34,551 nt of DNA from Sphingobacteriales bacterium. Lineage in GTDB: Bacteria; Bacteroidota; Bacteroidia; Sphingobacteriales; Sphingobacteriaceae. The stretch is taken from positions 1-34,551 of the forward strand of contig CANNIS010000009.1 of the NCBI GenBank assembly GCA_947505035.1, read 5' to 3'. The notes below the pieces were generated by a model that saw only the letters and a program-made list of their open reading frames with translations, had not been told where the DNA came from and did no database searches. The translations under genes were made by a program, and so were the position numbers. Of this stretch, positions 18,948-26,797 are shown piece after piece. The stretch's first letter is position 1. Each line of letters starts with the position of its first letter.

Positions 18948-19781
18948 ATGTTCCAAAAAATCGGCTTGTTTTTATTGCTTTTTTGCTATTCCCCGCAGTA
19001 TTTACTTGCGCAGGAGTGGGAATTCGGTGCATTTACAGGTGCTTCTGGCTATATTGGAGACCTAAATCCAAGAAATCCATTCAAATTTACAGACCTTTCA
19101 AACAGCTTTTTTTTGAAATATAACTATTCGCGCTTAAGTGCCTATAAAATTGCATTTACGCAAGCATCAATTCAAGCTAATGACGCAAATTCTTCGAATT
19201 CAAACCAAAAACAAAGAAATTTAAACTTTAATTCTGACATATCAGAGTTAGCCCTTTTATATGAATTTAATTTTTTTGATTTTATACCAGGGCAAAGAAA
19301 AAACAATTTTACTCCATACGCTTTTACTGGCATTTCTTATTTTACCTTTAACCCACAAACAAGTTACAATGGGAATACTTATAATTTAAGAGATTTGGGA
19401 ACCGAGGGCCAAGGCACTAGTTTAAATCCAGCTAAAAAATATGGAACGGCTGCTATTGCCATTCCCTTTGGATTGGGTTTAAAGTATTCTTTTAAAAGAA
19501 ATTTTATTATTGGTTTTGAATTAGGGTATAGAAATACACTAAGCGATTACCTCGACGATGTGAGTGGGAAGTATGTAAATAAAACAGCATTAATAGCTAC
19601 TAACGGAACAATAGCTGCTGCTTTAGCAGACCGTTCGGCAGAAGTTAATTCGGGGGTGTACATTGGACAAGCAGATTTGCAAAGAGGAGATCAAAGCAGA
19701 AGAGATTTTTATATGTTTTCTGGTATAACTATTTCTTATGCATTTTTACCAATTAAATGTCCACCATTTAGCAATAAATAA
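18948..19781 (+). CDS. porG: DUF6089-family outer membrane protein, PorG-like
   Basis: 277 aa with signal peptide; EWEFGAFTGASGYIGDLNPRNPFKFTDLSNSFFLKYNYSRLSAYKIAF; directly upstream of uppS-bamA, the gene order recalled for porG in Porphyromonas gingivalis. Confidence 0.65.
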   Translation: MFQKIGLFLLLFCYSPQYLLAQEWEFGAFTGASGYIGDLNPRNPFKFTDLSNSFFLKYNYSRLSAYKIAFTQASIQANDANSSNSNQKQRNLNFNSDISELALLYEFNFFDFIPGQRKNNFTPYAFTGISYFTFNPQTSYNGNTYNLRDLGTEGQGTSLNPAKKYGTAAIAIPFGLGLKYSFKRNFIIGFELGYRNTLSDYLDDVSGKYVNKTALIATNGTIAAALADRSAEVNSGVYIGQADLQRGDQSRRDFYMFSGITISYAFLPIKCPPFSNK

Positions 19782-20524
19782 TGAGCAGCAAAGAACAAAT
19801 AAATATGAATGCTTTGCCTAGCCATATTGCCATCATTATGGACGGTAATGGTAGGTGGGCTAAAGAAAAGGGGAGGCTTCGGGTTTTTGGTCATCAAAAT
19901 GGAGTGAAAGCGGTAAGGGATACCGTAGAAGCTGCGGCGGAATTGGGAATTCAACACCTCACATTATATGCCTTTTCTACCGAAAATTGGAATAGACCTA
20001 AATTCGAAGTGAGTGCTTTGATGGAATTATTAGTAGCCACTATTAGTAAAGAAACCAAAACACTCATGGAAAACAATATTCGTTTAAATGCCATTGGAGA
20101 TTTATCGCAATTGCCTAAAAGTTGTTATGATGAATTGCAGGTTGCAATGGAAAAAACGAAGGGCAATAGCAGAATGACTTTGCATTTAGCTTTGAGTTAT
20201 AGTGCCCGTTGGGAACTAACCAATGCAGCAAAATTAATCGCAACAAAAGTAAAAGACAATTTGTTGGCAATAGAAGATATTAACGAAAATGTGATTGCGG
20301 ATTGTTTAACAACTAAAGGCTTTCCAGATCCGGAATTGCTTATCCGTACAAGCGGAGAGTACCGTATCAGTAATTTCTTATTGTGGCAAATTGCTTATGC
20401 CGAACTGTATTTTACAGACAAACTTTGGCCAGATTTTAGGAGCACAGATTTATACGATGCAATAGTAGATTTTCAAAATAGAGAGAGAAGATTTGGAATG
20501 ACTAGTGAGCAGGTTTCGGTTTAA
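19781..20524 (+). CDS. uppS: Isoprenyl transferase (undecaprenyl diphosphate synthase)
   Basis: 247 aa; IAIIMDGNGRWAKEKG, HQNGVKAVRDTVEAAAELGIQHLTLYAFSTENWNRP; start overlaps the upstream stop (TAATG). Confidence 0.95.
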   Translation: MSSKEQINMNALPSHIAIIMDGNGRWAKEKGRLRVFGHQNGVKAVRDTVEAAAELGIQHLTLYAFSTENWNRPKFEVSALMELLVATISKETKTLMENNIRLNAIGDLSQLPKSCYDELQVAMEKTKGNSRMTLHLALSYSARWELTNAAKLIATKVKDNLLAIEDINENVIADCLTTKGFPDPELLIRTSGEYRISNFLLWQIAYAELYFTDKLWPDFRSTDLYDAIVDFQNRERRFGMTSEQVSV

Positions 20525-20532
20525 AGATAATT

Positions 20533-23028
20533 ATGAAAAAAATACTATTACTAATTTCTATAGGTTTAATTGCAATGAGTGCATCATTTGCACAGATAAG
20601 AATTGCAGGCCAAGTAGAAAATTTTGAATTAGATTATTCGAAACCGAAAGATTTTGAAATAGGCGGGATTACCATTAGTGGCGTAAAATTCTTAGATAAT
20701 TCGGCATTAATAAAGTTAACAGGTATTGCAGTAGGCGATAAAATTCAAGTGCCTGGCGATAAAATGTCGGGGGCTATTCATAAACTTTGGAAACAAGGTT
20801 TGTTCGACGATGTGCAGGTAAATGTTTCGAGGGTAGAAGGAAATTTAATCTTTTTTGATATTGTGTTAAAAGAGCGTGCCAGATTATCGCGCTTTTCTTT
20901 TAGTGGAATTAAAAAATCGGAAGCTGACGAAATCAGAGAAAAAATAAAATTAATTTCTGGTAAAGTAGTAAATGATAATTTAATTAATAATACTAAAAAT
21001 AATATCAAAAAGTATTTTTACGAAAAAGGTTTTTTAAATGCAACCGTATCTATTAAAGAGTTTCCGGATAGTATTTTATCGAATTCCGTTTTATTAAAAA
21101 TCATTATTGATAAAAATCAAAGAGTAAAAATAAATCAAATTAACATTACCGGAAATGTGAGTCTTACCTTAAAGAAAGTAAAAAAGACATTGAAAGAAAC
21201 CAAAGAGAAATCTAGTTGGAATATTTTAAGTTCTTCAAAATTTCAAGAAAAAACTTTTGAAGAAGACAAAGCACTACTTATCGAAAAATACAACGAATTA
21301 GGCTATAGAGATGCCTCAATTACTTTCGATACCGTTTATAAACACGATGATAAAACAATTAATATAGCCCTTACTATTCACGAAGGGCCTAAGTATTATT
21401 TTGGAGATATTAATTTTATTGGCAATACAAAATATAGCACCGAAATGTTAAAAGCAATTTTAGCAATCAAGAAGGGAGATATATATAATAAAAAAGTTTT
21501 ACAGACTAGGCTAGAAATGAATCAAAGCGGTCGCGATGTGGCTTCGTTATATTTAGATGATGGCTATCTTTTCTTTAACGTAGAGCAGGTAGAAAAATTA
21601 GTTTATAACGACACCATAGATATGGAGTTGGTATTAAGAGAAGGCCCGCAAGCTATTATCGACAAAGTAATTGTAAAAGGGAATGATAAAACAAACGATA
21701 AAGTGGTATATCGTGAAATTAGAACAAAACCTGGACAAAAATTTTCTCGTCAAGATATCATTCGATCGCAAAGAGATTTATCTCAATTAGGATATTTCGA
21801 TCCAGAAAAAATTGGAATTGAACCAAAGCCAGACGCGGCCAAAGGCACTGTAAATATTCTATACACTGTGGTAGAAAGACCTTCCGATCAAATAGAATTA
21901 TCGGGTGGATTTGGTGGTGGAAGAGCAGTAGGTACCTTAGGTTTATCTTTAAATAATATTTCATTGAGAAATATGGCCAAAGGCAAATTTGATCCGATTC
22001 CAACTGGTGATGGTCAAAAATTAACAGTACGTGGACAAACGAACGGCTTGTTTTATCAATCTTATAGTTTGTCATTTTCGGAACCATGGCTAGGCGGCAA
22101 AAAACCTAATTACTTTACGGCAAGTATTTTTAGGACAACCCAGTCAAATGGTTTGAGTTCGTCTAATGCAGCTCGTCAATCAATTATTATTAATGGGGTG
22201 AGCATGAGTCTAGGTAGACGATTAAAATGGCCCGACGACTTTTTCTTGATCAATAATTCGGTGGCTTATCAACAATACGATTTAACTAATTACGGTGGTT
22301 TTGTATTTAAAAGCGGTATTGCAAAAAGCATTAGTTTTACGAATGTGATTTCTAGAAATTCGGTAGATCAGCCAATTTATCCGCGTTCGGGCTCAAATAT
22401 TTCTTTATCTCTGCAGTTTACGCCACCATTTTCTTTATTTTCAGGAAAAAATTATTCTGACGCAACTGCAACAGAAAAGTATAAATACATTGAGTACCAT
22501 AAATGGAAATTTGATGCTTCTATGTTTACTAAACTAGTAGGCGATTTAGTATTGAATACTAAAGCGCAATTCGGTTTCTTAGGTTATTATAATAAACAAA
22601 TTGGCGTGTCACCTTTCGAAAGATTTAAATTAGGTGGAGACGGTTTAACAGGTTATGATTATTTAGCCGGTTCTGAAGTAATTGGATTAAGAGGGTATCA
22701 AAATAATTCCATCGTGCCTTTTGCAAATTATGGTTCGGTGGGTGCACCTATTTTTAATAAGTTTACCATTGAATTAAGGCATCCCATTACGATGAACCAA
22801 TCTGCCACCATTTATGGTTTAGTGTTTGCCGAAGGTGGTAATACGTATGCTGCATTTAAATCCTTCAGTCCTTTTAATTTTAAGCGTTCTGTAGGTGCTG
22901 GGGTAAGAATATTTCTTCCAATCTTTGGCTTGCTTGGATTAGATTATGGCTTTGGATTTGATAATATTCCAGGTAATCCTGGAGCTAATGGTGGGCAATT
23001 TCATTTTTCTATTGGACAACAGTTTTAA
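20533..23028 (+). CDS. bamA: Outer membrane protein assembly factor BamA
   Basis: 831 aa with signal peptide; POTRA repeats (ISGVKFLDNSALIKLTGIAVGD..., INQINITGNVSLTLKKVKKTL..., YYFGDINFIGNTKYSTEMLKAIL...) and C-terminal barrel ending in ...GQFHFSIGQQF. Confidence 0.95.
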   Translation: MKKILLLISIGLIAMSASFAQIRIAGQVENFELDYSKPKDFEIGGITISGVKFLDNSALIKLTGIAVGDKIQVPGDKMSGAIHKLWKQGLFDDVQVNVSRVEGNLIFFDIVLKERARLSRFSFSGIKKSEADEIREKIKLISGKVVNDNLINNTKNNIKKYFYEKGFLNATVSIKEFPDSILSNSVLLKIIIDKNQRVKINQINITGNVSLTLKKVKKTLKETKEKSSWNILSSSKFQEKTFEEDKALLIEKYNELGYRDASITFDTVYKHDDKTINIALTIHEGPKYYFGDINFIGNTKYSTEMLKAILAIKKGDIYNKKVLQTRLEMNQSGRDVASLYLDDGYLFFNVEQVEKLVYNDTIDMELVLREGPQAIIDKVIVKGNDKTNDKVVYREIRTKPGQKFSRQDIIRSQRDLSQLGYFDPEKIGIEPKPDAAKGTVNILYTVVERPSDQIELSGGFGGGRAVGTLGLSLNNISLRNMAKGKFDPIPTGDGQKLTVRGQTNGLFYQSYSLSFSEPWLGGKKPNYFTASIFRTTQSNGLSSSNAARQSIIINGVSMSLGRRLKWPDDFFLINNSVAYQQYDLTNYGGFVFKSGIAKSISFTNVISRNSVDQPIYPRSGSNISLSLQFTPPFSLFSGKNYSDATATEKYKYIEYHKWKFDASMFTKLVGDLVLNTKAQFGFLGYYNKQIGVSPFERFKLGGDGLTGYDYLAGSEVIGLRGYQNNSIVPFANYGSVGAPIFNKFTIELRHPITMNQSATIYGLVFAEGGNTYAAFKSFSPFNFKRSVGAGVRIFLPIFGLLGLDYGFGFDNIPGNPGANGGQFHFSIGQQF

Positions 23029-23040
23029 ACATAAAATAGC

Positions 23041-23628
23041 ATGAAAAAAAATGTATTAATTATTTTCTTTTTGTTGACAGCGTCATTTGCAAATGCGCAA
23101 ACAAAATTTTGTTTTGTAGATACAGATTATATCTTAAAACATATTCCGGAATACAAAGCAGCACAACTACAATTAGATGATTTATCTGCACAATGGCAAA
23201 AAGAAGTGGATGCCAAATATGTAGCAATTGAAAAGTTGTATAAATCTTATCAAGCCGAACAAGTTTTACTAGCCGATGATTTGCGTAAAAAAAGAGAGGA
23301 TGAAATTGTTGATAAAGAAAAACAAGTCAAAGAATTTCAGAAAATAAAATTTGGTTTCCAAGGCGAATTATCAAAGCAAAGAGAAGAATTAATTAAACCA
23401 ATTCAAGATAAAGTTTTTGAGGCTGTGAATAAATACGCAGAACAATTTACCTATGGTGCAATTTTCGATAAAGCTGGAGATGCTACTATGTTGTATACTA
23501 ATGGAAAATTAGATAAAAGCAATGATATCATCATTGCCCTAGGCTATAAGCCAGGCGACCAATCTGGCTCAAAACCAAACGAAAAACCATCAGAAAAAGG
23601 CAAGACCATTGATCCTAAGAAAAAATAA
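23041..23628 (+). CDS. OmpH/Skp family periplasmic chaperone (copy 1)
   Basis: 195 aa; signal peptide, FCFVDTDYILKHIPEYKAAQLQLDDLSAQWQKEVDAKY coiled coil; immediately after bamA. Confidence 0.9.
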   Translation: MKKNVLIIFFLLTASFANAQTKFCFVDTDYILKHIPEYKAAQLQLDDLSAQWQKEVDAKYVAIEKLYKSYQAEQVLLADDLRKKREDEIVDKEKQVKEFQKIKFGFQGELSKQREELIKPIQDKVFEAVNKYAEQFTYGAIFDKAGDATMLYTNGKLDKSNDIIIALGYKPGDQSGSKPNEKPSEKGKTIDPKKK

Positions 23629-23659
23629 ATTGTATATTGCATCATTAAATAATAGCTAT

Positions 23660-24232
23660 ATGAATCCATTTGTTAAAATCACATTAGTATCCGCAATTTG
23701 CCTGTTAGGCAATTTGTCATTAAAAGCACAATCGACTAAGTTTGGGCACATCAATTCTGCAGAATTATTAGCATCTATGCCAGAAATTAAAGTGGCAGAT
23801 AAAACTTTGCAAGATTTCAATGCATCTTTAGAGGCGCAATTGAAAACAATGACAACAGAATATCAAACAAAAGTTCAAGCCTATCAAGGACAACAAGCTG
23901 CAATGGCCGATCCAATTAAAGAAGCCAAAGTAAAAGAAATCACAGACCTCGAAGCTAGAATTCAAGAGTTTCAACAAACTGCACAAGAGTCTGCTGCTAA
24001 AAAGAAAGAAGAATTATATTCTCCAATTTTAAAAAGAGCAGAAGCCGCAATTGTAGAAGTAGCAAAAGAAAATACCTATGCTTATATATTTGATACCAGT
24101 GCAGGTGCGGTTGTTTATGCACAACCTACAGACAATGTAATGGATATTGTAAAGAAAAAATTAGCAGCTATGCCTGTTGCAGCGCCTGTAATAGCAGCAC
24201 CTGTAGTAAAGCCAATGATGCCTAGAAAATAA
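23660..24232 (+). CDS. OmpH/Skp family periplasmic chaperone (copy 2)
   Basis: Signal peptide MNPFVKITLVSAICLLGNLSLKAQ, then KFGHINSAELLASMPEIKVADKTLQ. ORF track starts at TTG 23609, but ATG 23660 begins the signal peptide. Confidence 0.9.
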   Translation: MNPFVKITLVSAICLLGNLSLKAQSTKFGHINSAELLASMPEIKVADKTLQDFNASLEAQLKTMTTEYQTKVQAYQGQQAAMADPIKEAKVKEITDLEARIQEFQQTAQESAAKKKEELYSPILKRAEAAIVEVAKENTYAYIFDTSAGAVVYAQPTDNVMDIVKKKLAAMPVAAPVIAAPVVKPMMPRK

Positions 24233-24250
24233 TTAAAATCACCATTTTTA

Positions 24251-24281
24251 AAGCCCCTTATTCCGATAAGGGGCTTTTTTT
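24251..24281 (+). terminator. Rho-independent terminator after the bamA-skp cluster
   Basis: AAGCCCCTTAT-tccg-ATAAGGGGCTT followed by a T-run. Confidence 0.92.
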
Positions 24282-24295
24282 ATGTACAAAATTCC

Positions 24296-24303
24296 TACAT
24301 TTG
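24296..24303 (+). promoter_or_regulatory. Candidate -7 element TACATTTG for the nuoH-N operon
   Basis: Matches TAnnTTTG, downstream of the terminator and 16 bp before the nuoH ATG (24320); no clear -33 TTG. Confidence 0.45.
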
Positions 24304-24319
24304 ATAGAATGTAAAAAAT

Positions 24320-25381
24320 ATGGCTTTCTATTTTATTTCTATCGTTTTATTAGGCTTTATTGCAGTTTATGCTTTAATGGCTGTTTGGGCAGAACGGAAG
24401 ATTTCTGCTTGGATTCAAGATAGGGTAGGGCCAGTCGTTACTGGTAAATACGGTTTATTGCAAACATTTGCCGACATTTTTAAAATGTTGCAAAAGGAAG
24501 ACATTACCCCAACATTAGCCGATAAAAAACTATTCCTCGCAGCACCAATACTTGTATTTACAGCTGTATTTATGGGTTTTGCGACCATCCCATTTTCACC
24601 AACTTATATCAGCTCTTCCATCAATATTGGAATATTTTATTTATTAGCGATCGTTTCGATCGAAGTACTTGGCATATTAATGGCGGGTTGGGCTTCTAAT
24701 AATAAATATGCATTATTAGGGTCTATCAGATCCATTGCTCAAATTATCTCTTATGAAATCCCTGCAGCATTAGCAATACTTGCGGTAATCATGCTCTTTC
24801 AAACCTTAAATCTGCAAGAGATTTGTATGCAACAAGGAATTTTGAGCAAACAAAAGATATACTTTTTTGGTTTTTGGGAGGTAAGTAAAATTGGTGGTGT
24901 ATTTGCTTGGACTATTTTTCAAGCACCGCATTTATTCATTGCATTTATTATTTATTTTATTGCTTCCTTGGCAGAATGTAATCGAACACCCTTCGATATA
25001 CCAGAAGCTGAGTCGGAATTAGTAGCGGGTTTTCATGTGGAGTATACCGGCTTTAAATTCGGAGCTTTATTTTTAGCAGAATATGCGATGATGTTTTTGG
25101 TATCGATGATTGCAGCGGTATTATTTTTTGGTGGCTGGAATACCCCTTTACCTAATTTGGCTTCGTTTGCTTTAGCAGATTATACAACCGGAACTTATTG
25201 GGGAATTGTTTGGATATTACTCAAAGCCCTTAGTCTAGTGCTTTTGCAGGTTTGGATTCGTTGGACTTTTCCGCGTTATCGCATGGATCAGCTCATGACA
25301 TTGTGTTGGAAAGTATTGATACCACTTTCATTTGTGCTAGTTTTGTTTTCTGGAATTTGGAAATTATTTATACTTAATTGA
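24320..25381 (+). CDS. nuoH: NADH-quinone oxidoreductase subunit H
   Basis: 353 aa; AERKISAWIQDRVGP and AECNRTPFDIPEAESELVAGFHVEYTGFKFG. Confidence 0.96.
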   Translation: MAFYFISIVLLGFIAVYALMAVWAERKISAWIQDRVGPVVTGKYGLLQTFADIFKMLQKEDITPTLADKKLFLAAPILVFTAVFMGFATIPFSPTYISSSINIGIFYLLAIVSIEVLGILMAGWASNNKYALLGSIRSIAQIISYEIPAALAILAVIMLFQTLNLQEICMQQGILSKQKIYFFGFWEVSKIGGVFAWTIFQAPHLFIAFIIYFIASLAECNRTPFDIPEAESELVAGFHVEYTGFKFGALFLAEYAMMFLVSMIAAVLFFGGWNTPLPNLASFALADYTTGTYWGIVWILLKALSLVLLQVWIRWTFPRYRMDQLMTLCWKVLIPLSFVLVLFSGIWKLFILN

Positions 25382-25980
25382 GGAAGAAAAAAAATACATA
25401 TCTATTAATTAAAGGTTTGTTTAAAGGATTAGCCATTACGCTAAAACATTTTCTCAAGCCTAAAAACCGTGTCGATAAAGGAATTCAATCGGAAGATTAT
25501 TTTAGTCAAAGAACTGGAAGCTCCACGCTTAGGTATCCTGCCGATCAAATTCCCGTACCCGAAGTAGGGCGCTATCAATTAGACATAGAAATGGACGATT
25601 GTATTGTATGTGATTTATGTGCAAAAATTTGCCCGGTAGATTGTATCGATATCGAGGCTATTAAAGCAACGGAAGATATCGGCAAAACTTCTGATGGTAC
25701 CACTAAGCGCTTACATGCAGCCAAGTTTAGCATCGATATGGGTAAGTGTATGTTTTGTGGTTTATGTACGGTTGTATGTCCAACAGAATGTTTGGTCATG
25801 ACTAGCGAATACGATAGAAGTTTTACCAATCCTCAAGAATTAAATTATGTTTTTGCGGAAATGCCGGAAGCAGAAGCTGCACAAAAACGTGAATTAGCTG
25901 CAGTAGCAGAACAAGCAAAAAAAGAAGCTAAAGCAGCTGCCTTAGCAAATTCTGCTATAAATAAGGAGGGGCAAATATGA
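25378..25980 (+). CDS. nuoI: NADH-quinone oxidoreductase subunit I (2x[4Fe-4S])
   Basis: CIVCDLCAKICPVDCI and CMFCGLCTVVCPTECL motifs; TTG start overlapping the nuoH stop (TTGA). Confidence 0.94.
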   Translation: MRKKKNTYLLIKGLFKGLAITLKHFLKPKNRVDKGIQSEDYFSQRTGSSTLRYPADQIPVPEVGRYQLDIEMDDCIVCDLCAKICPVDCIDIEAIKATEDIGKTSDGTTKRLHAAKFSIDMGKCMFCGLCTVVCPTECLVMTSEYDRSFTNPQELNYVFAEMPEAEAAQKRELAAVAEQAKKEAKAAALANSAINKEGQI

Positions 25981-26477
25981 TTAAGCTCGTATTTTATGTT
26001 TTTGCTTTTTTGGCCATTGCTGCTGCATTGTATGCGGTAAGCACTAAGCAAATTATACGATCGGTATTTGCCATGTTTGCTTGTTTTTTTGCTATCTCCG
26101 GGTTATTGGTTTTTGCGAAATCAGATTTTATCGCTATTGCTCATTTAATGATTTATGTTGGCGGAATATTAGTAGTAATGGTTTTTGGAATCATGTTATC
26201 ACAAAAAGCAAGCTTGTCTAATGAAGTGCTGCAAAAGAAAAGCATTTCTCTGCATCAATATTTAGCATTACTAGCCTGTTTAGCGCTATTTGTAATTTTA
26301 ATATATTTCTTTTATCTGTATGCACCAAACACGCCAATACATTATGTTGGAAGCGATATACAAATCATAGGAATTGCATTGTTAACAAAATATTTATTAC
26401 CATTTGAATTAGTGTCTTTGCTGCTATTAGCTGCATTTATATTTACTGCAATGGTGACTAGAAAAAATAAAAATTAA
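25977..26477 (+). CDS. nuoJ: NADH-quinone oxidoreductase subunit J
   Basis: 166 aa membrane protein; FAKSDFIAIAHLMIYVGGILVVMVFGIML; ATGA overlap with nuoI. Confidence 0.93.
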   Translation: MIKLVFYVFAFLAIAAALYAVSTKQIIRSVFAMFACFFAISGLLVFAKSDFIAIAHLMIYVGGILVVMVFGIMLSQKASLSNEVLQKKSISLHQYLALLACLALFVILIYFFYLYAPNTPIHYVGSDIQIIGIALLTKYLLPFELVSLLLLAAFIFTAMVTRKNKN

Positions 26478-26482
26478 TAAAA

Positions 26483-26797
26483 ATGGATATCAATATCAGT
26501 CACTTTTTATTTATATCGGCTGCCTTATTTGCCATCGGTTTTTATGCGGCTATTCGCCGTCGAAATATTATTTTAGTTTTAATTGGAATAGAATTAATGG
26601 TCAATGCTGCAGTCATTAATCTAGTGGTATTCGCTAATGTGAATACCAAATCAAATGCAGCAGACGGGAAATTGATGGCTTTATTTGCCATAGTATTATC
26701 GGCTGCAGCCATAGCGCTTGCGCTGGCTATTGTAGTTAAAGTGTATCAGTATTTTAATACCATCAACCCAGACCAAATAGAAGAATTTAAAAATTAA
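26483..26797 (+). CDS. nuoK: NADH-quinone oxidoreductase subunit K
   Basis: 104 aa; RRRNIILVLIGIELMVNAAVINLV...GKLMALFAIVLSAAAIALALAIVV. Confidence 0.95.
   Translation: MDINISHFLFISAALFAIGFYAAIRRRNIILVLIGIELMVNAAVINLVVFANVNTKSNAADGKLMALFAIVLSAAAIALALAIVVKVYQYFNTINPDQIEEFKN

Noticed and set aside
21758-22087. 109-aa antisense ORF in bamA
   Set aside because: Contained in bamA; low-complexity H/L/Y/I composition and no domain.
23609-23659. Upstream TTG extension of the second Skp/OmpH gene overlapping copy 1
   Set aside because: ATG at 23660 starts a clean signal peptide; the extension (MILRKNKLYIASLNNSY) would bury it.
24655-24672. CGATCG-ttt-CGATCG in nuoH
   Set aside because: Each arm is itself a 6-bp palindrome in coding sequence; short enough to be chance, no functional context.
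25575-25829. Antisense ORF opposite nuoI
   Set aside because: Mirror of the Cys-rich ferredoxin motifs; no independent support.
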